Shown here piece by piece: positions 15,715-25,921 of a stretch of 64,000 nucleotides of DNA. How positions within the stretch are numbered: the first letter of the stretch is position 1; every line of letters begins with the position of its first letter. Location of the stretch: assembly GCA_030694465.1 (NCBI GenBank), contig JAUXYJ010000055.1, positions 326,413 through 390,412 of the forward strand, given 5' to 3'. The DNA is from Deltaproteobacteria bacterium (GTDB lineage: Bacteria > Myxococcota_A > Polyangia > Polyangiales > Ga0077539). The position numbers were made by a program, and so were the translations under genes. The notes beneath the pieces were generated by a model that worked only from the letters and a program-made list of their open reading frames with translations, did not search any database and had not been told where the DNA came from.

Positions 15715-17088
15715 GTGGCGAAGATTATTGAGCTCCCCAAACTCAGCCCGACGATGGAAGAGGGCACGCTCGTTCGTTGGGTCAAGCCCGTCGGCGATCG
15801 TGTTGAAGTGGATGACCTTCTGGCCGAAGTCGAGACTGACAAGGCCACGATGGAGTTTCGCGCGTTTGATCGCGGCACGCTGCTCGCGCGCTTGGTTGCC
15901 GAGGGGCAGGTGACTCAGCTGGGGCAGCCTGTGGCGATCCTTGGTGAGCCTGGCGAGGACATCTCTGCGCTGCTCGCGACCCTTGGTGCGGCGCCCGCTG
16001 TGAGCCCGCCTGCGGCGCCGGCAAGCGTGGCAGCCACCATGCCACAAGCGCCTGCGATGACGCCCGCAGAGGCCCCTTCTCACGCCACGGCTGGCCATGC
16101 CCTGGTCGCTCCGGTGTCGTCCGTCGATGTGTTCGCATCGGTGCCAGGTGTGGCGGGGTTGGTGCTCTTGCCGCAACGTGATGCGGCGCTCACTGTTGCC
16201 AAGGGCGAGCCTGGCGGGCCGAGCTCTCCGCGGGTGCGGCAGTTGGCCAGGAGTCTCTCGGTGGATCTCGCGAGTGTCCGAGGGAGCGGCGAGGACGGAC
16301 GGATTCGCGTCGAGGATGTTGAGCGTGCGGCGACAGCCAGTGGTCCGCGCGCTGAGCCGGCGGCGATCCGCGGTTCGGTCGCTGCGGTTGGCTCGGCCCG
16401 GTCACCGAGTGTGGTGATTCCGGCATCCTCGATGCGCAAGACCATCGCGCGTCGGCTGACTGAGTCCAAGCAGACGGTGCCGCATTTTTATCTCGAAGTG
16501 GATCTGGACGTAGAGGGGTTGTTGGCGCTGCGAGAGCAGCTCAATGAGGGCGCAGAAAAAGAGCGCAAGATCTCAGTCAACGATCTCTTTGTGCGTGCGT
16601 GCGCTGTCGCGCTGCGCGAGGTTCCGCTGTCCAACGCGTCATGGATGGACGGGTCGATCGTTCGGCACACGCGAGTGGATATTTCGGTCGCGGTTGCGGT
16701 CGAAGATGGGCTTGTGACTCCGGTCGTGCGTGACGCGGACCAAAAGAGTGTCTCGCAGATTGCCTTGGAGATCCGCGACTTGGCGGGGCGCGCGAAGAGC
16801 AAGAAGCTCAAGCCCGAAGAGATGCAAGACGGAGTGTTCTCGATCTCAAATTTGGGGATGTATGGGGTGGACCGCTTCTCTGCGGTGATCAATCCCCCCG
16901 AGGGGATGATCTTGGCGGTGGGCGCGGCGCGAGATGTTCCGGTCGTGCGTGGCGGCGCAGTGGTCCCGGGCAAGCGCTGTGCGGTCACGCTGTCGTGCGA
17001 TCATCGCGTGGTGGATGGAGCGCTTGGAGCCCAATTTCTTGCGGCTCTCCGAGCGATCATTGAGCGACCGATCCGCGTGCTCGCGTAG
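15715..17088 (+). CDS. pdhC: Dihydrolipoamide acetyltransferase (E2) of pyruvate dehydrogenase
   Basis: From a GTG start the product is 457 residues. The sequence VAKIIELPKLSPTMEEG at the start is the family N-terminus, so the open frame upstream is not used. Domains in order: one lipoyl domain (1-80, lipoyl-lysine K43 in ETDKA), an Ala/Pro linker (about 90-125), a peripheral-subunit-binding domain (about 160-205) and the catalytic acyltransferase domain. The catalytic His430 and Asp434 lie in DHRVVDG. It transfers acetyl from lipoyl to CoA. No E3 gene follows, so dihydrolipoyl dehydrogenase must be encoded elsewhere. Confidence 0.93.
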   Translation: MAKIIELPKLSPTMEEGTLVRWVKPVGDRVEVDDLLAEVETDKATMEFRAFDRGTLLARLVAEGQVTQLGQPVAILGEPGEDISALLATLGAAPAVSPPAAPASVAATMPQAPAMTPAEAPSHATAGHALVAPVSSVDVFASVPGVAGLVLLPQRDAALTVAKGEPGGPSSPRVRQLARSLSVDLASVRGSGEDGRIRVEDVERAATASGPRAEPAAIRGSVAAVGSARSPSVVIPASSMRKTIARRLTESKQTVPHFYLEVDLDVEGLLALREQLNEGAEKERKISVNDLFVRACAVALREVPLSNASWMDGSIVRHTRVDISVAVAVEDGLVTPVVRDADQKSVSQIALEIRDLAGRAKSKKLKPEEMQDGVFSISNLGMYGVDRFSAVINPPEGMILAVGAARDVPVVRGGAVVPGKRCAVTLSCDHRVVDGALGAQFLAALRAIIERPIRVLA

Positions 17089-17127
17089 CGTGCTAACCTC
17101 GCGCGCAAGGTAGAGGAGCGAAGGTTG

Positions 17128-17505
17128 ATGATCACAAGCCGACTGTTTATCTCGCAATTGGCCTTGGATCAGTGGCTCGGCGAAGGTCGCGCCAAGATCG
17201 AGGGCGAAGAGCTCACCGATGCCAAGACGAAGCAGCGGTTTCGGCTGATTACTGGCGTGAGGTTTGTCTCAGAGGTCACTGGCGCACCTGACCTGAAATC
17301 CCTCGTGGGAACGGTGAAAGATGCCGACCAGCTCGAGTCGCTGGGCGCCGAGTTGTTGAGCGGGAGCGTGCTCTTGGGAGACAACGCCTACGAGGTCCAA
17401 GAGGGCTTTGTGGGTACGCTGGTTGTGGTAGACGTTGCCAAGCCCAAGCCGCGCGCTCAGACCATCGCGTCGCTGCAGGCGTTCTTTTTGAACAACGTCA
17501 AGTGA
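17128..17505 (+). CDS. Small conserved-looking protein in the heme operon, function unknown
   Basis: A 125-residue soluble protein (126 if the TTG at 17125 is used), with GAGGAG at about 17113-17118 as ribosome binding site. No family is recognised. Residues 5-60 (a LFISQLALDQWL helix, then strands) and 60-115 look like a compact alpha/beta domain. Its last four bases overlap the start of the HemX-like gene (GTGA), so it is in the heme operon and probably co-translated. Position suggests a link with heme or cytochrome assembly, unproven. Confidence 0.75.
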   Translation: MITSRLFISQLALDQWLGEGRAKIEGEELTDAKTKQRFRLITGVRFVSEVTGAPDLKSLVGTVKDADQLESLGAELLSGSVLLGDNAYEVQEGFVGTLVVVDVAKPKPRAQTIASLQAFFLNNVK

Positions 17506-18287
17506 GCGAGTTTCTCTTCTCGGTCGCCGCCGCGGGGTACGCCGTTGCGAGTGTGCTTTGGCTGGTCTACCTGCGTGGGCGCTCAGATCAGGCGATGCTG
17601 CGGGCTCCTTGGGTGTTGAGCGTTGGGGTGGTCGCGCACGTGGCGCACGAGAGCACGCGGTGGATGGCTCATGGGGTACGTCCGGTCGACGGGATCGGGC
17701 CCATGCTGTCGATGTTGGCGTTGTTGGTCACAGCGACAGTGCTGTTGTTTTGGCGCATCGGGCGCAGGCTCGAGGTCGTCGGGGCGTTTGCGCTTCCGGT
17801 GGCATTTGCGTTGTTGTTGGGCTCCCGTGTGGGTCCCGAGGGGACAGCCTCACGGGGGGCGATGTTTGTCGTCCACGTCGCGGCCAACAGCGTGGGAGTG
17901 GCCGCGGCCATGATCGCGTCGGCCGCTGCGATGGGATATTTGTTGCTTGAGCGGCAGGTCAAAGCGCGGCGGCTGGGAGCAATGTTTCGGAGGCTCCCGC
18001 CGCTTGAGACGCTTGAGTCGTTGTCCGCGCGGAGCGTGCTCGTCGCGCTCCCTGCGCTCACGTTGGGGATTGTCACGGGACACATCGTCGCGGCGCGAGC
18101 TCACCGCGCGGCAGGTCTGCCGTGGCAGCAGCTCTTTGCGATGGGCACGTGGGTGGTGTTTGTGATCTTGGCGCTCTTGCGCTGGGCGGGGCGGGTTCGT
18201 GGGCGGCGGGCGATGGTCGCGACGCTGAGCGGAGGGTTGGCGCTAGCGTTTACCCTGGCGATTTATCTCGGGCGGGTTCGACCATGA
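17502..18287 (+). CDS. HemX/CcsA-family integral membrane protein
   Basis: The 261-residue product has about eight hydrophobic helices. Histidines sit at family-typical places (HVAHES about residue 45-50, VVHVAANS about 125-132, GHIVAARAHRAAG about 190-202). This is the HemX/CcsA type, involved in cytochrome c assembly or, next to hemA, in controlling glutamyl-tRNA reductase levels. The tryptophan-rich WGGxSWG-type heme motif of true CcsA is not seen, which favours HemX. GTG start overlaps the upstream gene, and its own end overlaps hemA by ATGA. Confidence 0.82.
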   Translation: MSEFLFSVAAAGYAVASVLWLVYLRGRSDQAMLRAPWVLSVGVVAHVAHESTRWMAHGVRPVDGIGPMLSMLALLVTATVLLFWRIGRRLEVVGAFALPVAFALLLGSRVGPEGTASRGAMFVVHVAANSVGVAAAMIASAAAMGYLLLERQVKARRLGAMFRRLPPLETLESLSARSVLVALPALTLGIVTGHIVAARAHRAAGLPWQQLFAMGTWVVFVILALLRWAGRVRGRRAMVATLSGGLALAFTLAIYLGRVRP

Positions 18288-19588
18288 GCCGCTCATCGTT
18301 GGTGGTCGTGGGGCTGAGTCATCGGACGGCCCCGGTGGAGCTCCGCGAGCTGTTGGCTGTCTCGGCCGATCGGTTAGAGCAAGCGCTCTTGCACATGCGT
18401 GGGTTGCCTGATGTGGGCGAGGCGATGTTGGTCGCGACCTGCAACCGCGTCGAGGCGTACGCAGCGGGGGACAGCGCGTCGCGATGCGCAGCGGCGCTGC
18501 GTGCTTTTTTTGCGCAGCGGGCGCCTGGCGCCGGTGTCGAGACGTGTCTGTACGAGCTGAGCGATGAGGCTGCGTTGCGGCATGTGTTTCGGGTGACGGC
18601 GAGCTTGGACTCGATGGTGGTTGGCGAGCCGCAGATTTTGGGGCAGGTGAAAGAGGCGTTTAGCGCGGCGACGCACGCGGGGAGCGTCGGTCCCTTGCTA
18701 CGAAGGGCGATTCCGCGAGCTTTTTTGGCGGCGAAACGTGTTCGTACAGAGACTGGCGTTGCGTCTGGGAGCGTCTCGATGGCGAGCGTATCCGTGGATC
18801 TCGCGACACAGATTTTTGGTGGGCTCGAGGGGCGCAGCGTGCTCTTGCTTGGCGCCGGAAAGATGGCGATGGGCGCAGCACGCGCGCTGGTGACTCGGGG
18901 TGCGAAGCTCAGCGTCGCCAACCGGAGCTATGAGCGTGCCGCGGAGCTTGCCAAAGTGCACGCGGGCAGCGCACATGCGCTCGAGACTCTGCCGCTGTTA
19001 TTGCAGCACGCAGACGTAGTGCTCTGCTCGACCGGGGCGTCGCGCTATGTGGTGGACGTAGACACGGTCCGTGCGGCGATGAAGCAGCGTCGGGGGCGTC
19101 CGCTCTTCGTTGTGGACATCGCGGTGCCACGCAATGTCGACCCGCGGATTCACGAGCTAGACGGCGTGTATCTCTTCGACGTGGATGACATTGAGCGTGA
19201 GGTAGCGCAGGCGCTCACAATGCGGGGTGGTTCGCTCGCTGCGGCTGAAAAAATCCTTGAAGAAGAGCTCGAAGCGTTTGCGCGAGATCGACGGAGCGCC
19301 GATGTTGGGCCGACGATTGGAGCGATGCGCGCGCACTTTCGCGTGGTCGCGCGCGGCGAGGTTGAGCGTGCGCTCGGGACCAAGCTCAAGTCGCTCTCGG
19401 CGGAGCAACGCGAGGGGCTTGAGGCGATGGTTGAGGGGTTGCTAAACAAGCTCTTGCATACGCCCAGCGCTGCGCTGCGGGAGCACGGTGCGACGGAGGG
19501 CGGGGCCGCCATGGCGACCGTCGTTCGCGCGCTGTTTCGCTTGCCAGAGAGCGATTCACAGGAAGCCTCGAGCAGGGACAAAAAATGA
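18284..19588 (+). CDS. hemA: Glutamyl-tRNA reductase
   Basis: The 434-residue enzyme reduces glutamyl-tRNA to glutamate-1-semialdehyde, the first step of C5 heme synthesis. It starts with VVGLSHRTAPVELRE and carries the catalytic cysteine C53 in ATCNRVE. The substrate-site segment reads SLDSMVVGEPQILGQVKEA. The NADPH-binding motif is LLLGAGKMA and a C-terminal dimerisation helix follows. The ATG at 18284 overlaps the HemX-like stop, and the end overlaps hemC (ATGA), so all are translationally coupled. Confidence 0.97.
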   Translation: MSRSSLVVVGLSHRTAPVELRELLAVSADRLEQALLHMRGLPDVGEAMLVATCNRVEAYAAGDSASRCAAALRAFFAQRAPGAGVETCLYELSDEAALRHVFRVTASLDSMVVGEPQILGQVKEAFSAATHAGSVGPLLRRAIPRAFLAAKRVRTETGVASGSVSMASVSVDLATQIFGGLEGRSVLLLGAGKMAMGAARALVTRGAKLSVANRSYERAAELAKVHAGSAHALETLPLLLQHADVVLCSTGASRYVVDVDTVRAAMKQRRGRPLFVVDIAVPRNVDPRIHELDGVYLFDVDDIEREVAQALTMRGGSLAAAEKILEEELEAFARDRRSADVGPTIGAMRAHFRVVARGEVERALGTKLKSLSAEQREGLEAMVEGLLNKLLHTPSAALREHGATEGGAAMATVVRALFRLPESDSQEASSRDKK

Positions 19589-20496
19589 CACAGCGGATTG
19601 GTTTCGCGACACGGAAGAGCTTGCTCGCGCTCACTCAGACCCGGTGGGTCATGGCGCATTTGAGCGCGGCCGGTGGCTATGCGTGCGACGAGGTTCAGGT
19701 GGTGACCGAGGGGGATCGGGTGCAAGAGCGGCCACTGTACGAAATCGGGGGCAAGGGGCTGTTCGTCACCGAGGTCGAGCAGGCGATTGTCGACGGGCGG
19801 GCAACGTTTGCGGTGCATTCGATGAAGGACTTGCCAGCGGTGCTCGCCGCTGGGCTGGCGATTGTGGCGATCCCGCGGCGTGAGAGCGCGTGGGATTTGT
19901 TGGTGACCCGAGAGGGCATCGCGCTGGAAGAGTTGCCTCACGGTGCGCGGATTGGGACGACCTCGTTGCGTCGAAAGCTGCAGCTGCAGGCCCAGCGTCC
20001 CGACGTGCAGTGTGTGACCCTGAGGGGCAACGTGGATACGCGTTTGGCGAGGCTATCTGCAGGGGATTTTGATGCGATTGTGTTAGCTGAGGCGGGTATT
20101 CGTAGGCTCGGAATGGACATTCGAGCGGTGCGGTTGTCCGAGACCATGGTCCCGTCGATCGGGCAGGGCGTGTTGGCGATTGAAGGGCATGCGACGCTCG
20201 CGGAAAGTGATCCCGTGCTCGCGCGCGTGTTGGCTGCTTCGCTTGAGCATGGCGACACGCGTGTATGTGCTGAAGCAGAGCGCAGCGTTCAGCGCGCTTT
20301 GGGAGCGGACTGTGTGACGCCGCTTGGGGCCCACGCGACGCTCAGCGAAGATGGCGCGCAAATGTGCTTGGTGGGGTGGTTGGCGCGGCCAGACGGGTCG
20401 CGGAGTGTGCGGGCGTCTGTCGAGGGTGCGCGAGGTGAGGGCGCGAGGCTCGGGTCGGCGTTGGCTGCGGAGCTGCGGGGCGGTTTAGCCGGATAA
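19585..20496 (+). CDS. hemC: Hydroxymethylbilane synthase (porphobilinogen deaminase)
   Basis: This 303-residue enzyme joins four porphobilinogen molecules into hydroxymethylbilane. Family signatures are IGFATRKSLLALTQT at the N-terminus, GGKGLFVTEVEQAI, HSMKDLP, TTSLRRKLQL, LRGNVDTRL and the cofactor-attachment cysteine C243 in LGADCVTPLG. It is the last gene of the heme operon and starts inside the hemA stop codon. Later pathway genes (hemB, hemD and others) are not in the window. Confidence 0.97.
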   Translation: MTQRIGFATRKSLLALTQTRWVMAHLSAAGGYACDEVQVVTEGDRVQERPLYEIGGKGLFVTEVEQAIVDGRATFAVHSMKDLPAVLAAGLAIVAIPRRESAWDLLVTREGIALEELPHGARIGTTSLRRKLQLQAQRPDVQCVTLRGNVDTRLARLSAGDFDAIVLAEAGIRRLGMDIRAVRLSETMVPSIGQGVLAIEGHATLAESDPVLARVLAASLEHGDTRVCAEAERSVQRALGADCVTPLGAHATLSEDGAQMCLVGWLARPDGSRSVRASVEGARGEGARLGSALAAELRGGLAG

Positions 20497-20518
20497 ATCG
20501 CAGACAAAATCTCTCGGT

Positions 20519-20773
20519 TTAGCGCGCGGCGTACGTGGGCGGGGCGCTTGAGCGAGGGGGGAGATCTTGGCACTCTGTGATGCGAAGATAGACGCCGTAG
20601 AGCACTGATGGACCACGGCGGACGAGCGCGACGCGGTGGTGTTCGAGTTCGCCCAGATCGAGCAAGTCGTCTTCGGTGAACAAGCCTGGGAGGGCGACCC
20701 ACGACTGGTCAAGCACGGGCGTTGCGGCGCTCGATTGCAGTGAATTTCGTGGGGTGGCTCGGCTTGTAAACAT
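20519..20773 (-). CDS. Small hypothetical protein
   Basis: A frame of 84 residues from the ATG at 20773, convergent with hemC. The middle (VLDQSWVALPGLFTEDDLLDLGELEHHRVALVRRG in two parts) reads like genuine protein with alternating strand and helix. The first 20 and last 15 residues are low in structure. The frame extends 38 codons further upstream to 20887, but that part is His/Ser/Arg-rich and unconvincing. No clear ribosome binding site. No family recognised. Confidence 0.45.
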   Translation of the reverse strand: MFTSRATPRNSLQSSAATPVLDQSWVALPGLFTEDDLLDLGELEHHRVALVRRGPSVLYGVYLRITECQDLPPRSSAPPTYAAR

Positions 20774-22444
<1,671 letters not shown>

Positions 22445-22514
22445 CGCGTTCGACGAGACGCCAAGCGCGACGAGGTTTGTCATTGGCCGCGGATCGTGCC
22501 AAACGTGCGGGTGT

Positions 22515-23420
22515 ATGAACGTCGGCCGCCGCTACTGGAACGCGCTGCTCAGCGTGCTTCTCCTCGGGGTCTCGTTTTACTTTTTGCGCGCGAGCCTGCG
22601 TGATCCTGGGACCCAGACCGAGATTGATCGGCAGGTCTTGCGCTCTACCGCGTGGGTTCAGTGGCTCGGGGATCAGGTCGCTCGCGGGCTGGCGACGGTG
22701 TGGGACGAGTACATCTATCTCGTGCATGTGCGCCGAGAGAACGAGCGGTTGCGCGCCGAGGTCGCGAGGTTGCGCCAAGACGCGCAGCGGTACCGGGCCT
22801 CGTACGAAGAGAACCGTAGGCTTCGACGGATGCTGCAACTGCGGGTAGACACTCCGGTCGAGTCGCTCGCGGCCGAAGTCGTCGCTCGCGATCCGTCACC
22901 GTTTTTTCGGGTGATGCGATTGGCGATCACCACGCAGGATGTTCCGCGGCTGCGTGTGGGGATGCCCGTGGTGACTTTTGACGGTGTCGTCGGGCAGATC
23001 AACAGCGTGGTGGATCGGTACGCCAACGTGACGCTCGTTGCGGACTCACGGAGCGCGATTGACTCGATGATTGAGCGCACGGGCGCGCGTGGGATCGTCC
23101 ATGGCTCGGGCGAGCGTCATCGTTATCGCGCGCAGGTTGAGTATCTGCAGCGCACCGACGATGTTCGTGTGGGCGACGCGGTGGTCACTTCGGGGCTGGG
23201 GTGTCGGTTTCCGCCTGGATTGCTGCTGGGTCGTGTGAGCTCAGTCACTCGCCGGGATTTTGGGCTCTACCAAGAGGTCGAGATTACACCCGCGGTGGAT
23301 TTTTCGCGGCTGCAAGAGGTCTTGGTTCTCGCGACTCCGCAGCAAGAGTGCCGGCCGGGATTGCAGCAAAATCAGCGGCGCCCTGCGCGTGCGGGCAGCA
23401 CCGGGGGTGGCACCTCGTGA
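22515..23420 (+). CDS. mreC: Rod-shape-determining protein MreC
   Basis: The 301-residue protein has one N-terminal membrane helix (about 9-28) and a coiled coil (about 65-108, EN.RLRAEVARLRQDAQ pattern). The periplasmic beta-rich domain has the family motifs VVARDPSPFFR, VVTFDGVVGQI, NVTLVADSRSAIDSMIERTGARGI and DAVVTSGLGCRFPPGLLLGRV. The ATG at 22515 gives the proper N-terminus; a longer frame starts inside mreB. It overlaps mreD by GTGA. It scaffolds PBP2 and RodA in the elongasome. The Pro/Gly/Arg-rich tail is not conserved. Confidence 0.96.
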   Translation: MNVGRRYWNALLSVLLLGVSFYFLRASLRDPGTQTEIDRQVLRSTAWVQWLGDQVARGLATVWDEYIYLVHVRRENERLRAEVARLRQDAQRYRASYEENRRLRRMLQLRVDTPVESLAAEVVARDPSPFFRVMRLAITTQDVPRLRVGMPVVTFDGVVGQINSVVDRYANVTLVADSRSAIDSMIERTGARGIVHGSGERHRYRAQVEYLQRTDDVRVGDAVVTSGLGCRFPPGLLLGRVSSVTRRDFGLYQEVEITPAVDFSRLQEVLVLATPQQECRPGLQQNQRRPARAGSTGGGTS

Positions 23421-23938
23421 TCAATGGTTTGATCATCGGGCTTGGGATCCTGCTGCTGGCTGCGCAGACGCTCTTCGCTCGGCTGTGTGATGCGGTGGGC
23501 GTGGGTGAGTGGGCGTATCCGTCGTTTGTTTTGCCCATCGTTTTGTATCTCGCAGTGGGCGACTCTTCGCTTGGGCGCGGGGCGACGTTGTCGTTTGTGT
23601 TGGGCTATCTCACCGACGCGTTCTCGGGACTACCTCTGGGGCTGCATACGTTCTTGATGCAGGTGCTCTTTTTGCTCGCCCGTGTTGCAGGATTGAAGCT
23701 GTTTTTGCACGGAAAAGTCTTTCAATCGTTGCTGACATTCTTCGCCGCCGTTGCCGGCGGCACGCTGACGATCGCGTTGCACGTCGTGTTTGAGCGTGCG
23801 CAGGTGCACCTCGCAATGGGGCACGCGATGTTGGTTGTGACCTCGCAGGCGGTGGCGTCGGGCGTGCTTGCGCCGGTGGTCTTCGCGATTCTTTCGAAGT
23901 TGCCTGGTGGGCCAACTCTCAAAGCGGCGGAGAGCTAG
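23417..23938 (+). CDS. mreD: Rod-shape-determining membrane protein MreD
   Basis: A 173-residue protein with five or six hydrophobic helices, starting at a GTG that overlaps the mreC stop. MreD sequences vary a lot. Here the call rests on size, topology, the LGYLTDAFSGLPLGLHTF segment (typical G-x-x-x-D-x-x-S-G-x-P-x-G motif) and the position between mreC and mrdA. It is an inner-membrane elongasome component. Only two bases separate its stop from the next gene. Confidence 0.93.
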   Translation: MINGLIIGLGILLLAAQTLFARLCDAVGVGEWAYPSFVLPIVLYLAVGDSSLGRGATLSFVLGYLTDAFSGLPLGLHTFLMQVLFLLARVAGLKLFLHGKVFQSLLTFFAAVAGGTLTIALHVVFERAQVHLAMGHAMLVVTSQAVASGVLAPVVFAILSKLPGGPTLKAAES

Positions 23939-23940
23939 CC

Positions 23941-25896
23941 ATGGTGCTTGTCTCTAACCGCGCAGGGGTGAGTGAGTTTCGCGAGCGCATCCGTGGGATG
24001 GCGGGGCTCGCTGTCTTTGGCTTGCTCATCCTGCTGGGTCGCATGATGCAATTGCAGATCTTTGACGGCGCAAAATACCGCCGCGAGGCCCAAGAGAACA
24101 TTCTTCGCGTGATCTATGTCCCGTCGACGCGCGGGATTATCCGAGACACCCATGGCCGCGTGATCGCGGCCAATCGGCCGACTTACAACGTCTACGTCGT
24201 GCCTCGCTGGATCTCGCGGCGCATGGACGAGGTCTACCCGAAGCTCGCGGAGTATTTGGGTCTTACGCGCGACGAGCGAGATCGACTTGAGGCGCGAATT
24301 CGCAGCGTCGATGGCCGCCGACGGGATCAGTACATTCTGGTTAGGCCGGACATTGATCGCGAGACGTTGGCGATTTTGGACACCCATCGCGACGAGCTTC
24401 ACGGTGTGAGTGTGATCGCGGTGCCCTTGCGGACGTACCCCTTTGGGACGCTCGCGGCGCACGCGCTTGGGTACATCAACGAGGTGTCTGCTGAGGACCT
24501 AGAGAGCCATCCTGGCGAGGACTATCGTGCAGGCGACCGGATGGGCCGGATGGGGGTTGAGCGCGCCTGGGAGAGCATCCTGCGGGGGCGGCGGGGCTGG
24601 GTACGAGTCGACCGAGACCACCGTGGTGTGATCTTGTCGACCCGTGACGAGATCGCGCAGTTTGGTCCGGACCGGCGGCAGGATCCTGTGCCTGGGCGCG
24701 ACTTGGTGCTCTCGCTCGACATGGAGCTGATGCGGTCGACCGAGCGCGCTTTTGCGCAGCGCGGACATCCCTCGGGCGCGGTGGCGGTGGTCAATGTGCG
24801 AACGGGTGGGGTTTTAGCGCTCTATTCGCGTCCGTCACTTGATCCCAACGAGATGACCATGGGTGTGTCTCTCCCGCGGTTGAGAGAGCTGTCGGATCCG
24901 CGTGGGTTGCGTCCGTTGGTGGACCGGTCGATCTACGAGATGTATCCGCCGGGTTCGACGTTTAAGCCGTTTACGGCGGTGGCGGCGCTTAACGCGGGGC
25001 TCCTGGACCCGTCTGAGACCATGCGCTGCGACGGGTTTATTGTGCGCGGGCGCCGGAGATTTCGATGTGCGCACGGGCACATTCACGGGCGCGTGGACTT
25101 GCTGAGCGCGCTCATTCAGTCGTGCAATGTGTACTTTTTTCAGGTCGGCGAGACCGCGCAGATGAACCGAATCGCGCGTGCTGCGTTTGACTTTGGCTTG
25201 GGCCGGCGCACGGGAATTGGGATTAACAGCGAGGCGAGCGGGTTTATCCCGACGCGCGAGTGGTACGCGCGCGCTTATCCGGGCCAGTGGCGCTTGGGCT
25301 TTACGCTTAACACTGCGATTGGGCAGCAGAGTACGCGGACGACGGTGTTGCAGCTCGCGCTCTCGTACGCTGCGCTCGCGAACGGTGGGACGCTGTATGT
25401 GCCGCAATTGATCCAGCGTGTGACGGCGCCGGATGGGCATGTGCTGCAAGAGTTTCCGCCGACGGTGCGTCGTCGTGTGGACGTGAACGAGGCGCAGTTG
25501 CAGCTGATCGATCGTGCGTTGCGCGGTGTGGTGGGGGATCCGCGGGGCACTGCGCACTCTGTCGACATGCCCGAGGTCGCTCTTGCCGGAAAGACCGGGA
25601 CCGCGCAGGTGTCGCGCTCGACGCGCGAGGGAGATGACCCGCGGCGGTCGCAGGATCACGCGTGGTTCGCGGGTTTTGCTCCTGCGGAGAACCCCGAGAT
25701 TGCGATCGTGGTGTTGGTCGAGCACGGCGGGTCGGGAGGCGCGGAGGCTGCTCCCGTGGCTGCGCAAATCGTCAGGGATTATTTTACTCGCGTGCGCACG
25801 GGCGCGCCCATTGAGAGCGTGGCGAGAGCCAACGCGCGCGCGTCACGTGAGCGACAGCGGGTGGGGCGTGTTGCGCCGCACCGTGGTCGACACTGA
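23941..25896 (+). CDS. mrdA: Penicillin-binding protein 2 (elongation transpeptidase)
   Basis: The 651-residue protein has a single N-terminal transmembrane helix (about 20-37) and a pedestal domain (VPSTRGIIRDTHGRVIAANRP). The transpeptidase domain carries S339xxK342 (PGSTFKPF), SCN at 394-396 and KTGT at 551-554. It cross-links peptidoglycan on the periplasmic side during elongation, together with the RodA polymerase encoded next. Length and motif spacing fit the PBP2 class. The last 40 residues are Arg-rich and variable. Confidence 0.97.
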   Translation: MVLVSNRAGVSEFRERIRGMAGLAVFGLLILLGRMMQLQIFDGAKYRREAQENILRVIYVPSTRGIIRDTHGRVIAANRPTYNVYVVPRWISRRMDEVYPKLAEYLGLTRDERDRLEARIRSVDGRRRDQYILVRPDIDRETLAILDTHRDELHGVSVIAVPLRTYPFGTLAAHALGYINEVSAEDLESHPGEDYRAGDRMGRMGVERAWESILRGRRGWVRVDRDHRGVILSTRDEIAQFGPDRRQDPVPGRDLVLSLDMELMRSTERAFAQRGHPSGAVAVVNVRTGGVLALYSRPSLDPNEMTMGVSLPRLRELSDPRGLRPLVDRSIYEMYPPGSTFKPFTAVAALNAGLLDPSETMRCDGFIVRGRRRFRCAHGHIHGRVDLLSALIQSCNVYFFQVGETAQMNRIARAAFDFGLGRRTGIGINSEASGFIPTREWYARAYPGQWRLGFTLNTAIGQQSTRTTVLQLALSYAALANGGTLYVPQLIQRVTAPDGHVLQEFPPTVRRRVDVNEAQLQLIDRALRGVVGDPRGTAHSVDMPEVALAGKTGTAQVSRSTREGDDPRRSQDHAWFAGFAPAENPEIAIVVLVEHGGSGGAEAAPVAAQIVRDYFTRVRTGAPIESVARANARASRERQRVGRVAPHRGRH

Positions 25897-25921
25897 CCGC
25901 GCGAACTGATCGGAGCTTGGG

